Source: Micropterix aruncella (lineage: Eukaryota; Arthropoda; Insecta; Lepidoptera; Micropterigidae). Taken from it: DNA of 64,000 bases. Below the pieces are notes generated by a model that did not search any database, was not told the origin of the DNA, and worked only from the letters and a program-made list of their open reading frames with translations. Shown here piece by piece: positions 51,816-63,494 of the stretch; position 1 is the first letter of the stretch; the number at the start of each line of letters is the position of its first letter. The DNA is taken from the NCBI GenBank assembly GCA_944548615.1, contig OX155972.1:2407625-2471624 (forward strand), in the 5' to 3' direction. The position numbers were made by a program, and so were the translations under genes.

Positions 51816-52186
51816 TACATTTCTCTCGTCCCCTCTCCTCCCCCTTCTCAGCAACATTATACGTTAACCCTTAACCTGTAACATGATTTTCACTGACACT
51901 GTCGGTAACACCGGTCTGTCAGGCCCCTATAGAATTTTCACCGAAAATATGGTCTGTTCTAGCAAAAATCTTTATTTTAATGACATTTTCTCGAAAAGTA
52001 ACAATATGCACACACTATAACATGGGATAAGGAAACATTTTTCAGCTACTTATTTCTAAAATTATGATGAAATTGTAAACAAACATTCGATAGTTCCGAA
52101 TTTTCTTTTTATAACACTCACTTTTTATTTATTATTTTAATCTTATAGCAAAAAATTAGAGAATCATCTGAATGAGCATAGTCTTG

Positions 52187-53965
52187 TTAGATACAATGTT
52201 TACATATTTTTTTTGAACATTCAAGGCAGATAGGGTTGCTACATCTTATACATTTGTAAGCAGTTTTCCTTTTGAGTGAGGAGGGGCAAATCGAACAGGT
52301 CTTCCTTGTTTCGAGTCTATCAGATGGCAGATTTACAGTTTCTGGGACTGTGTCAGGATTAACAATTTTTTTTATGGAAGCTACCAGCTCCCTTGGCAGG
52401 TTTGGGGTTTTGAGACGACGATGCAGGAATGGTGTCACTAGTGATTTTGCTAAGGTTTTTATGAAATCAAACCTTGTCATATCGGGTGTACCACGAAAGC
52501 AGTTGAATACTATGTGTGCGTTCACAGTAGATATGTTGACCATCTGGTAGAAAATGGTTAGTGGCCAGCGTCTGCTTCTTCGGTTGCAGGAGTAGCCTGC
52601 ACATTTCATATCTAGAAGGTCAACACCTGATTTTGTCGAGTTGTAGAAAGAAATGATAGAGGGCTTATTCCTCCCTAGATCGTGGTCTCTGGTGTGGTGC
52701 ATGGTGGATAGAAGCAGAACAGCTTTGTTACGTTTTGGTACAAAAGAGAGCAGAGTAGTACTTTCTGTGAATCCGTACAGAGAAGAACCGACCACTCTTG
52801 TAGTTGATGCTTGAAATTCGAGAGGGATATGCCTTTTATTTTTCTTTATGGTTCCTACGTAAGTCAGTCCTCGATTTTTCAACTCATCTACCAACTCTAT
52901 AGAGGTAAAATAGTTGTCGGCGGTTATATTGCGGTTTGTTTTTTGTATCGGAGCTGTAAGTTTCAAGACAGACTGAGATGGTACAGATAGTTTCTTCTCT
53001 TCCTCTGATAGGCCAATTCCATCCGAGCCCTTTCCGGAATATATGTAGGCATTATACAGATACGATGTCTTGGCATCAGTTAGACACATTATTTTTAGAC
53101 CGTATTTTGCCGGTTTTCTAGGCATATATATACGAAAACCACATCTACCCCGAAATGGTACCAGCATTTCATCCACCGTCACTGTGGCACCAATACAAAA
53201 TATTTTCTGACAGTTGTTTATGAATACTTCAAAAATATGGGATATCGCTGCGGCTGGATCATTTGCAGTTCTGTTCCTTCTTGATTCTGGATCATCAAAC
53301 CGTAAGCACTGAAGAAGAACTTGAAACCTTTTCAAAGGCATGATGGATCGAAAAATAGGACGTCCGGTTTCCTCAGTACTAAACAGAGAACACATATCCT
53401 CGCGGCCAGACTTGAAGATCGAAGATAACATCAGTAAGCCAATAAAAGCTTTCAATTCCAGGTAGTCGAGGTCTTTGTAGTTGACATCGTTTTGTCGGGA
53501 ATGCAGTTCTGTAACTGAACGGATCTTCCTGTTGGTCCAAAGTAGAATTTCGTGGGAAATTTTACCGTCGAATAATAAATTCCAAATTGACTCAGGCGTC
53601 GGGTTCGGTCCTAATTGTCTAGCAGGAAGTAATAGACCGAACATACCTCTCAAAATATTATGACTCGGTATCCTTGCAGTAACAGGCCTTTGTTCCTTTG
53701 AGCTCCACTCAAAATCGTTCTTCCCTTTGTATACTTCCGCGACGACCTCTTCCGGACGATTTAGCACATCCAGTTCTATATCCAATAAACCCTCCTCGGA
53801 CTCAGAATCTGAAGTACTAGAGCTACAGTAGGTTTCAACGTAGTCTGGATCATTATCGGAATCATCGTCATCTTCGACTTCTACATCTTTTGGCTCATGT
53901 AGAACTCGTACAGCCCGACGAAGCACACGTTCCTCGTCATCTTGCTGAGATGAGGAGGAAGACAT
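52187..53965 (-). CDS. PiggyBac transposase (~592 aa)
   Basis: This cut-and-paste transposase targets TTAA. I take ATG 53965 (MSSSSSQQDDEE) as the start; a longer frame to 54001 adds 12 hydrophobic residues after TTTGTTGCAG, which looks like a splice acceptor, so a 5' intron is plausible. Numbered from 54001: acidic N-terminus (residues 40-70), then the DDE_Tnp_1_7 core with D277 (TVTVDEMLVPFRG), D362 (ITADNYFTS) and D461 (GVDLLDMKCAGY...RRWP), the three catalytic Asp of piggyBac. The C-terminal cysteine-rich domain has C569, C572, C584, C587, C592, C595, C600, C603 and includes a basic patch for DNA binding and nuclear entry. Length equals the family norm. Confidence 0.93.
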   Translation of the reverse strand: MSSSSSQQDDEERVLRRAVRVLHEPKDVEVEDDDDSDNDPDYVETYCSSSTSDSESEEGLLDIELDVLNRPEEVVAEVYKGKNDFEWSSKEQRPVTARIPSHNILRGMFGLLLPARQLGPNPTPESIWNLLFDGKISHEILLWTNRKIRSVTELHSRQNDVNYKDLDYLELKAFIGLLMLSSIFKSGREDMCSLFSTEETGRPIFRSIMPLKRFQVLLQCLRFDDPESRRNRTANDPAAAISHIFEVFINNCQKIFCIGATVTVDEMLVPFRGRCGFRIYMPRKPAKYGLKIMCLTDAKTSYLYNAYIYSGKGSDGIGLSEEEKKLSVPSQSVLKLTAPIQKTNRNITADNYFTSIELVDELKNRGLTYVGTIKKNKRHIPLEFQASTTRVVGSSLYGFTESTTLLSFVPKRNKAVLLLSTMHHTRDHDLGRNKPSIISFYNSTKSGVDLLDMKCAGYSCNRRSRRWPLTIFYQMVNISTVNAHIVFNCFRGTPDMTRFDFIKTLAKSLVTPFLHRRLKTPNLPRELVASIKKIVNPDTVPETVNLPSDRLETRKTCSICPSSLKRKTAYKCIRCSNPICLECSKKICKHCI

Positions 53966-54117
53966 TCTGCAACAAACGAGCACAAATAATTTTATATTCA
54001 TTTCATTAAAATACTCTAGTCATTAATGTGAACATTACTAGGTAAGTAACAGCATTGACATACTTACTTTACTTTGCATACAGCCACACTACTGAAACTA
54101 AAACGACGTTAGTTGAT

Positions 54118-54240
54118 ATACCGGTCCCCGAGACCACTACAAAATCGACGCTACCTGCCACATCGGTCTGTGAGACCGCCACCAAATCGACACTATCGGC
54201 TACATCGGTCGGTGAGACCGCCAAGGTATTTTTAAATGCG
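54118..54240. repeat. 42-bp subterminal direct repeats in the piggyBac element
   Basis: Three units (54118, 54160, 54202) share ACATCGGTCTGTGAGACCG with a palindromic core CGGTC...GAGACCG. The same word appears inverted in the right terminus (CCTGTGAGACCGATGT) and a degenerate form near the left end. Probably binding sites for the transposase. Confidence 0.8.
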
Positions 54241-54416
54241 CAGGAAACGGCGGATTTCGTGCGCACAAGCATGCGCCCGTATCGCCCGGCGGTCGAGCGG
54301 TAACTGGTGGAAAGGTACTAGGGACGGCGGGGGGGTCGATTGGTCTATCGCAGTGTTGCAACACAAAACGCAAAACACCAGGGCCTGTGAGACCGATGTT
54401 ACATGTTAAGGGTTAA

Positions 54417-55613
<1,197 letters not shown>

Positions 55614-55692
55614 ATATTATTATATATATATTTTAATAATAATAATTATTATTATTGTGTTTGGTTGGTTTATCGACCCTCGTTTTAAATGT

Positions 55693-56370
55693 AAAAAATC
55701 GGTTGTCTGTAAAGTCGGTTTACTGACGATAGTCGAACGTGACAACGTCATAAGAAAATACTGATGGAATGGTTGCATTTGAAGCAGTTTCATTTAAGAT
55801 TCTGATATTGTTTATTACAAACACCCAAAAATATATGCTTTTATACTCACCGATTTGACTACAACATGTAAATGTATTATTGTATAGCAGTATAATTGTA
55901 TAATTGTTTATTGTTTAAAGTTTATTGTTTTTTTTTAATTTGAAAGTTTGAAATCTCAAACTGTTTAATAACGGTTTGAGAAGCGTTTGAGCACGCTGCG
56001 CCATCTAGCGATAGGTAATACGTCGTAAATAAACAATATCAGGGACATTTTACCAACCGCTAGATAGCGCATCGTAAAGATAGCTTTTCATACTTTTTTT
56101 TGTTTTTTTTAATAAAAGTTGCTTATTTCGTTGCACTTTGTTACAATACATATATAATTATGTCAAGAATTTAAATCAATCTAGTGATTTTCATTCGTAC
56201 TATTTTAGACTGAGGTTAGTAAATAATTCTTGTCGCAACCGGTAGATGGCAGCATTTATATAGAATAATAAATATAATAAATGGAACGCCTCAGAGCAGG
56301 GTAACGCCGCATGAGTCATGTTTTTTCGTGCGTGCAGCAGGCTCCATCGATTTATAAGACGTTGTCACGT
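55693..56370 (-). mobile_element. Large MITE E, copy 2 (inverted relative to copy 1)
   Basis: From AAAAAATCGGTTGTCTG (55693) and ACGTGACAACGTCATAAG (55737) to GACGTTGTCACGT (56370) it is the reverse complement of 49522-50320. The GCTCCATCGATTTATAAGAC and GGAACGCCTCAGAGCAG blocks are shared. It lacks the 116-bp duplication. Confidence 0.75.
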
Positions 56371-57198
56371 CAAAAATCATATTAAAAATCGTTTTTTTTT
56401 ATTTTAAAGGCTGGAGCACAGTGATCGTCTCTTTTTAACCTAAATATCGTCCCGAGAGCATGATAAAGATAAAGATAAAGATAATGGCATGCTTTCGCAG
56501 TATTAAAATACGGCACATTTCGACACATCCACATCCGCTCTTTCCGTTATGACTTCTCGTTTTAAAAAAACGATATAATACTTCCCAGGTCAAAAACCTT
56601 AATAACAACAATGCTTTCCCATTTCTCAATGTAGGCTTAAGAAATTCCTGAGCATGTACATCGAATAATATCAGACTTAACGATCGGTATTCCTTAAGGA
56701 TTTATTGAATGGGCGTGCAATGAAGACCTCTCGAGTTGAGAGGAACGCCTAAAGGATCCCTCAAGAGATCGTATCGTATACTAACGAGTTTGTTTTATAC
56801 TGAGCGAGAACGCCTCTTGTAATACTGGTTGGTTATGTTGTAGCATTGAGTGTTGATTTTACTTATTTGCTATTGGTTGATTTCTTCTTCTTCTTAAAGT
56901 GACTGGTTTTCCAGGAACGCTAGCGATCAATAGCTTAAACCTTAACCATTGGCGTACATTGAAATTAAAAAAATGTTTAATTTTATTAGAAATGTTCGAA
57001 CCAATCAGTATTAGTTGCGCACAAAACAGTTAAATAAAAATTGTAGCATACTATCATTACTCAATTTTCATCTTGCCTTGATATTAGCGAAGCTATCAAT
57101 GGAATTGAGACATATTAGAATTAGTAAACATTACTGGATATAACAGTTTGTCCAAAAATTGGACCAGTTTGGGTAAGTTTTGTTTAATTTCTTCTCTT
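56371..57198. other. Unassigned stretch
   Basis: It holds an (ATAAAG)n run (56462-56485) and a small palindrome CCTCTCGAGTTGAGAGG (56729). No gene recognised. Confidence 0.4.
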
Positions 57199-57424
57199 TT
57201 AACCGATTTCAAAAAAGGAGGAGGTTATCAAATCGGTTGTATATATTTTTTTAATGTTTGTTACCTCATAACTCCGTTTATGAACCGATTTGAAAAATTC
57301 TCTTTTATTTGAAAAGATATGCTTGCAGATTGGTCCCATTTTTATCAAAATCCTGTTCTGATGATGGGGTCCATGAGGAATTGAGAGAACTCCTTTAATA
57401 TTATCATATAAGTTGAAAATGTAC
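57199..57424. repeat. Dispersed repeat beginning AACCGATTTCAAAAAAGGAG
   Basis: CCGATTTCAAAAAAGGAGGA, GGTTATCAAATCGG and TCCTGTTCTGATGATGGGGT are words of a repeat type common in Lepidoptera. It leads without a break into the 119-bp-type array, so the two are probably one element. Confidence 0.6.
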
Positions 57425-57840
57425 ATGTTTATTCAATTGCGATGACAATGTATTTATTTTTATGGTGAGCACGACCTGATTCTACATCCTGGGTTGGCTG
57501 CTGACGAGGGAACCCCTCATCGGTCAACAGCACAGACAGGTAATTTTGTATACTCATTCAGTTACGATAGCCCGTTCTCAGTTTTACCATGACATGGCTG
57601 CTGCACCGAGGGTTGGCTCACGACGAGGGGACGCCTTAACGGCCAACAGCACTGACACGAAATTTTATATATGCATTCAATTACGACAGGTCGTTCTAAG
57701 TTTTACCAAGACAAGACTGCGGCGTCCAGGGTTGGCTTCCAACGGGGGAACTCCTCAACGGTCAACAGCACAGGCACAAAATTTTATATACGCATTCAAT
57801 TATGATAGCCCGTTCTAAGTATCACCATGACAAGGCTGTT
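57425..57840 (+). repeat. Diverged relative of the 119-bp array, ~3.5 units
   Basis: Units share GGTTGGCT...GACGAGGG, CTCCTCAACGGTCAACAGCA, AAATTTTATATACGCATTCA and CCATGACA(T/A)GGCTG with the array at 35.2-36.1 kb, spacing about 119-120. Both arrays are headed by CGATGACAATG(C/T)ATTT. Confidence 0.85.
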
Positions 57841-58154
57841 GTACTTATAAAAAAAAATTGGAGTCCGTTTTATTTTTGTTAAATTTGTGTATTAATTATT
57901 GTTGTTTTTTCTTAAAAACGCCTTATTCTATTTTTTTCCATGACTCTTCCAAACGTTTTTTTGACTCCACACACTGCCCACGAACACAATAAAGGAAAAT
58001 GTAACTAATTAATTAAAATGCTTCTAGTTTTGGTGTTTATTGAAAATGCCGCAATACGCATAACCCAAGCTTGCATACATACAGTATCGTGTGAATTAAT
58101 TGGAACAAAGAGTATTTTTCTTTAACTAGTGCTTTATTGGACATAAACATACAA

Positions 58155-58557
58155 TAAATTAATAGTTTAAAAAAAACACTAAATTCACGCTTTTGGGCTA
58201 TGATACGATATTCACATACACACGGCTATGATACGATATTCCATCATGGAATGCCAGTGCCTATCTTCCGGCTTCATCGTCAGACATTGAAACCTAATTG
58301 TGGTCAAAGTTCATTCCAAGACTTTTCTAACAAAAACACAGCTATGATACGATGTTCCATCATAAAGTTCGAGTTCATATCTTCAGACTACATCATCAGA
58401 TCACTTCGACAGTACCATATTATTGTATTGTCATCAGAACTTCATACAGCTGCCAATTTTCATGACGCTACGATCCTTGGAAAATGATTAAATTAGTTAC
58501 CTTAGATTCCATTACATAGTTAGTTACATACAGGTCGACCTAATAAAAGCGTGTTAA
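58155..58557 (+). repeat. Family B repeat, copy 4, inside the Tc1 fossil
   Basis: TAAATTAATAGTTTAAAAAA...to TAATAAAAGCGTGTTAA. The Tc1 left arm is interrupted exactly after AACATACAA, giving an independent estimate of the family B left border. Confidence 0.85.
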
Positions 58558-58589
58558 AAATATAATTTCAATTCGGACCAATTTAATGA

Positions 58590-58910
58590 CATGTTATGAA
58601 ACCATATACGATACGGTAGGTTCAAGTATATCCTTCCAACGAGCGAATTTTTCAACAGGATCTCGTCCCATACCATTTTTAGAAAAAAGTGAAACAGTTT
58701 TTAAACAGGACCAAATTACTATACTCGAATGACCCGGAAACTCCCCCAACTTAACCCGATTGAAAACCTCTGAGCCATTTGCAAAAAACGGCTCTCCGAG
58801 ATGGATTGTACAACGAAAACCAAGATGATCAGTGCAGTCAATCAAGTCTGGTTTCACGATGATGAACTGAAAGGAAACGGTCAAAACCTGGTAAATTCTA
58901 TAACTATCTA
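58590..58910 (+). pseudogene. Tc1-type transposase C-terminal remnant
   Basis: In shifting plus frames it reads FQQDLVPYH and KKVKQFLNRTK, then a PGNSPNLxPIENL-like stretch (with stops and shifts) and TKTKMISAVNQVWFHDDEL. QDxxPxH...K and the SPxLNPIENL motif with the last catalytic acidic residue are hallmarks of Tc1-like DDE transposases. At least three frame changes; dead. Confidence 0.75.
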
Positions 58911-59269
58911 TAACTATGACTATAACTAACCAGTCCTATTTTTGTATGTTTGTGTCCAATAAACCACTTTTCGAAGAAAAATACTCTTTGTTCCAATTAA
59001 TTCCCTCGGTACTGTACGAGACGATCATCGCTAACCGCCCGCACCCTAGCCAATATCCAAAGCCGTTCGCTGCTTTGCGCCAGAAAGGGACAAACGATTC
59101 TTTTATTGAAGCAGCTCCCGAAACGCCATTGCTCGCAGCGTAGAAGTAGGTACTATGAAATTCCATTAGATGGGATTTTATAAGTAGTTCTATAGTTTTA
59201 TATTTGCGTTTATATGGCGTTTAAAAAAAATGAGATTCATTTGAATAATTTTCATTTGAAGTAGAAATA

Positions 59270-60409
59270 TTCATATTCATTTGAAGATTCATTTTCAAAG
59301 AACTGAGGAATATTCCGGATTCCAAAACACTAAAAACTGTTTATTATGCTTTATGTGAATCGCTTATTACTTACGGCATAATTGGATGGAGTGGATGTGA
59401 TAAAACCCTGCTAGAGCCATTGCAAGTTGCGTAGAAATTTATTTTAAAAATTATTCTACGTAGACCATACCACCATCCCACTAATGACCTTTATAAGGAA
59501 GCTAAAGTTCTTGATTGTAGGCAACTTTTTCTAAAAACTTCCCTCTTAAGGCTATTTTTGGACAGTAACTCAAATTTAGGAATAATTCAGAACCGGCGAC
59601 CAACGAGACAAGTTTTAGAAAATAGCTTAATAATACCCAGAAGGAAAACATCATTTGGACAAAGACATTACTCTTTCATTGCGCCGAGATTTTACAATCT
59701 GATCAATATGGAAATAAAAATGAATTTGACATTTAGGGAATTCAAAAATAAATAAAAGAAATGGTTATTGAATCATGACAGACTAACCATACATCAAATG
59801 TTTGAAATAATAGTAAAATAAAACTTAGGTGAACAAATTATTAACATATTTTTAAACATGTATGTTGAGTATATTTTAACATTGAACTACCTAACCTAAC
59901 ATTGAACTACCAAAAATTATTTGACTTTGACAACGAATTATACTTTTTTGACTAGGTATTTTTATATGAAATCCTATATTACTTAACATATATTAAATAT
60001 TAATGACTGTTACTTTCTTTTCTCACATATAATTTTATTTATATTATTTAAACGAATTTGATATTATATTTATTGTCGATTATATAATGGAATTGCATTT
60101 TATTTATTATATTATCTTTTAATATTTTTTATTACTTTTTTTTTATTTTATTCTGAAGACCACATTTTAGGGCAATTTAGTGTTATTAGCTTTTTACTAA
60201 AACTTGTACATTTGTAAGCAACCAAGCAATCAAGCAAACTTGATTGTAATATTGGAGTCCTGTCCACCCTAGAACGGGCTAGTCCCAGTTGGGTTAGTCC
60301 CAGAAACAAATAAGCAAAAGGTTAAGGTTTTGCCATTCGGATCCTGTTATTTTTGTAAGCTAATCAATGTTTTATAGTAATTAATTCTTAAATAAATAAA
60401 TAAATAAAA
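59270..60409 (+). pseudogene. LINE 3' end: ORF2 C-terminus and 3' UTR
   Basis: The plus strand from about 59290 reads LRNIPDSKTLKTVYYALCES, LITYGIIGWSGCDKTLLEPL, then an in-frame stop at VA-stop-KFILKIILRR, then NDLYKEAKVLDCRQLFLKTS and APRFYNLINMEIKMNLTFRE to a stop at 59755. This is the jockey/CR1-type ORF2 terminus (YYALxxS-ITYGI-xWGG... / LYxE-xVL-xRQLF). The 3' UTR ends in AAAT repeats at 60391-60409. 5'-truncated, one nonsense mutation. Confidence 0.8.
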
Positions 60410-60669
60410 TCAAGATATAAACTATTGTCATTATTTTAATTACACGCCCGCTAGCACTGTCGGCCCTGGTGTATTTCACCATATCGCAAATTAGAAGTTA
60501 CGCCACTGCCTTTAACCCAATAACAGAGTTGTTGTAATGTGTTGATAGAATCATTGATTATATTAATATAACATCGGGTCCTTATCTATGAAGTTGATGT
60601 TTTATGAAGGAATTTTTATACCAAAAACTTTGTATGAAAAACATATATTTAATTAATTGAAATATTGAC

Positions 60670-61270
60670 CACTAATATATATGCAGGACAGGTGATAAAG
60701 CTCCGCCGGGACTCGATGATGGCAGAGATAAAGCGAAGAAAACAATTGAGATGGGCAGCCTTCGGGAAGCTGACCTTTGTGCTGAAGTCCAGAATTCCCC
60801 AATCGCTCAAGACAAAGGTGTATAATCAGTGCGTGTTACCGGCTATGGCGTATGCTTGTGAGACATGGACACTGACTGCTGGGATGATCCACGAGCTTAA
60901 GGTGGTGCAGCGTAACATGGAGCGAGTCATGCTCGGCATATCGTTGCGCGATTGAGTCCGAAACGAGCTCATCAGACAGCGCACGAAGGTGGTCGACGTG
61001 GGTCAAAGAGTGGCCAAGCTGAAATGGGCTCGGGCCAGCCACGTGGCCCGACGACACGACGAACGGTGGAGCAAGCGCGTTTTGGAGTGGAGACCCCGGC
61101 TAGGCAGAAGAAAAGTGGGCAGACCACCGGCCCGATGGTCCGATGACATCAAGGAGACAGCTGGACCAGTCTGGATGAGGGAAACGGACAACCGATCCGG
61201 ATGGAGAGTGATTGGAGAGGCGTATGCCCAACAGTGAGCGAATGCGCGCTGATGATGAAGAAGAAGATAT
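60670..61270 (+). pseudogene. RTE-type LINE C-terminal fragment with one in-frame TGA
   Basis: One frame runs 60665-61237: MMAEIKRRKQLRWAAFGKL, SLKTKVYNQCVLPAMAYACE, TWTLTAGMIHELKVVQRNME, MLGISLRD-stop-VRNELIRQRT, VAKLKWARASHVARR, WRPRLGRRKVGRPPARWSDD. This is the conserved C-terminus of RTE/BovB-like ORF2. TGA at 60953-60955 replaces an Arg codon (CGA to TGA). The fragment ends AYAQQ-stop, then a GATGA/GAAGAA simple tail. 5'-truncated, and much richer in GC than its surroundings. Confidence 0.9.
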
Positions 61271-62193
61271 ATGCAGATTTGTTATTTTAATGGGAGTTGC
61301 TTAATTCCTCTGCCGTAGAACTCTTATGGACAGGAACCAATGAATGATATAAGGCGACATGATACCTGGGAACGACCATATCTGAGGAATTTTGGTTTTA
61401 TGAGCATTACCAACCAACCAATTTAAAACCAATTTAAAATTTGGACTAAAAAAAGTTGCTTATTTCCTTGGACATTAAGGCTTTAAACTGACTTCGAAAA
61501 CTTTCAGGCGCATTTACTCCTACAATGTAAGCGGTGAGTGTGTTTTATTATAATTTCATTATATTGACTGGTTAATTCTCCAGGGCAGCACTTAGCCACA
61601 TTTTTTATTTAGGCCCTAAATTAACTACAACTAATTAAAACGTGAAGGGGTCTGAGAGATACGCTAAATATGCTTTACCATTAACATCCTCATACCACCA
61701 CTGCTTAATGATAGTTATTCTGTGCTAGCGCTGCGATTGACTGTTTAGTATGCGTCTGGTTCCCGGCGCTAACGGACGTGGAATCTGCGCTTGACGCTTC
61801 GTCAACGCTGGATATTTATTGGTCAAACCTTACAAAATTGACTCAGCCTATTTTTTTTTGCGTATCCGCTTATTTCGGATATTTTTCTGAGATCTCATGT
61901 CGCCTTAAAGGCGTTTTTCATTGACACTTCAAATTATATTTTTTTTCTTGTAAAACGTTATTTAAATTCTGAAAAAAAAACTTTCTTGTAGCAAGGTCTG
62001 GCAAGTAAGGTGGGTGACCAAGAGTCTTCAGCCGCAACTCCTGCGACTTTGCGACTGTTTGCAGTGTGGTTATACCTTGTCATCTGTGATTATACGTTTG
62101 TGATTATGGTTGTCATGCAGAAGCAGCGGCGATGAGCCATCGACCAGGCTCGGTTATTTAGTCACGAGCTTCTCCATCACTGTATAGCCAGAC
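61271..62193. other. Unassigned stretch
   Basis: No gene recognised. 61450-61475 again has AAAAAAGTTGCTTATTTCC, a word seen near several MITEs here. The rest appears unique. Confidence 0.4.
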
Positions 62194-62882
62194 TGCAAGA
62201 AGCTGTTTAGGGGGTTAATGGGCCCTTGCTGAGTTGGCCACGAAGACCCATTCTGTTCAGGGTTGGTCGCACTCACGGGTCAACACCTATCCGACGGCCT
62301 CCACGCATGAAATGCGAGCCTGGGTAGGACTCTGGCCTTATGGTCAGTTTCCCCTGGGAATCAACCTTCTGGCGCACCTGTACGGTCTGCGCTCCGTGTG
62401 GCGTAAGCCAATCGACTGTACACTCTGACTAACAGTCGGGGGAGTCTGGAAGCAGTACTGTTTCCTATAGAGCTGGGGTGGTTGCGGACCTTACGGCGAC
62501 TGCTCTTGAAATGACCATCGGCTACTCGATCCTGGGTGAACAGCCGGGCAAAGGACGTTGTGGTCCGCGATATATTCGGTAAACACCGTTTCACCGCTTC
62601 GTAAGGGAGACGACCGCGCAAGCGACCTCGAACTCGTAACCAATCGAGAGACCGGAGTAATCTGGTCACAATTGGAAGTAAGGGCGTGAGTGTCGGCCCG
62701 CCAGGTCGACATTCATTTCTGGCTATGCCTCTTACGGGCTTGTGGCGTAGCTAGACGGTGAACTGTTTCGTCCCCAAGTCTTCTAAGTTCACTTCCAGGG
62801 AGATAGAACGACTAATCGTTAAAACTTCCTTAGGTGACGGGCTCGCCCGCTGTAGTCGACAACCCAAGTTGCAAGAAGCTGT
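62194..62882 (+). mobile_element. Family C retroposon, copy 3, with perfect 13-bp target duplication
   Basis: The body is 62207-62869, from TTAGGGGGTTAATGGGCCC to GTAGTCGACAACCCAAGT. TGCAAGAAGCTGT occurs at 62194-62206 and 62870-62882. It is colinear with copy 2, but has an extra ~80 bases (about 62610-62690) and lacks the GGTTAAGGCGTTGG segment of copy 2. The 3' part has the ACGGGCTCGCCCG hairpin word. The overlapping frames are not genes. Confidence 0.85.
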
Positions 62883-63229
62883 AATAGAAAACACCGGCAC
62901 AATTTTATTGTATTGGATAATTTTAATAAAATTATTATTTAAAAAATCTCATATTTCAAAATAATGCAAAATTTCAACTTTACCACGGATGCAAAAACGA
63001 AAATATTTCAGCAAAAACAAACGACGGAAAGACAAATATACAGCTGATGCTCGAAAAATAATAACATGGCCTTAAATTAAAATTTATTTCAATTGGATAT
63101 GATTATTTGAGTTATCCAAGTTCAAAGTGGTCAGTGTAAAAGAAAACAATATTATTTCACGTTTTTACAACGTGATTGTGCATCTATCTAGATACAGACA
63201 TAAAGGGCTTCTTAGACGATCAAGCATGC
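62883..63229. other. Unassigned AT-rich stretch
   Basis: No gene or repeat recognised. Confidence 0.4.
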
Positions 63230-63494
63230 TTGACAAGCTTCGCGTCGCGGGCCGGGAGGGGATCGTAAACCGCAGGAAAAATGCAAATATTTTTTAAAAA
63301 TAATTACCAAAAATGCCTATTTTTTTAGTTTATAGCAGGGATTAACATTAATTAGTTGTAATTGATCAATGGATGACTTGACTCCCTGGTATAAACTACA
63401 AAATTAGGCATTTTTGGTAAATATTTAAAAAAAATATTTACATTTTTCCTGCGGTTTACGATCCTCTCCCAGCCCGCGACGCGAAGCTTGTCAT
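63230..63494. mobile_element. MITE with ~115-bp terminal inverted repeats
   Basis: TTGACAAGCTTCGCGTCGCG (from 63230) pairs with CGCGACGCGAAGCTTGTCA (to 63494). The arms continue through GATCGTAAACCGCAGGAAAA, AATATTTTTT, ACCAAAAATGCCTA and AGTTTATA. Only about 40-50 bases of unpaired centre. Arms differ at several positions. No coding region. Confidence 0.85.

Larger units (their letters stand above)
51868..54412 (-). mobile_element. Apparently intact piggyBac transposon (2545 bp)
   Basis: It is flanked by TTAA on both sides (51864-51867 and 54413-54416). The termini CCCTTAACCTGTAACAT and ATGTTACATGTTAAGGG are inverted with one mismatch in 17. Subterminally both ends also share GGTCT-x-CAGGCCC wording. 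The single transposase gene is complete. No internal breaks are seen, so it is a candidate active element. Confidence 0.92.
58082..59014 (+). mobile_element. Tc1-type element fossil with ~70-bp TIRs, split by family B
   Basis: Left terminus CAGTATCGTGTGAATTAATT (58082) and right terminus AATTAATTCCCTCGGTACTG (to 59014) are inverted and continue through GGAACAAAGAGTATTTTTCTT and TTTATTGGACA for about 70 bp. TA flanks both sides (58080-58081, 59015-59016), as expected for Tc1/mariner. The interior holds a family B insertion and a transposase remnant. Confidence 0.85.

Noticed and set aside
54055..54303. 82-codon frame with TTKSTLPATSV-type repeats
   Set aside because: Caused by the 42-bp subterminal repeats (14 codons each) of the piggyBac end; noncoding in context.
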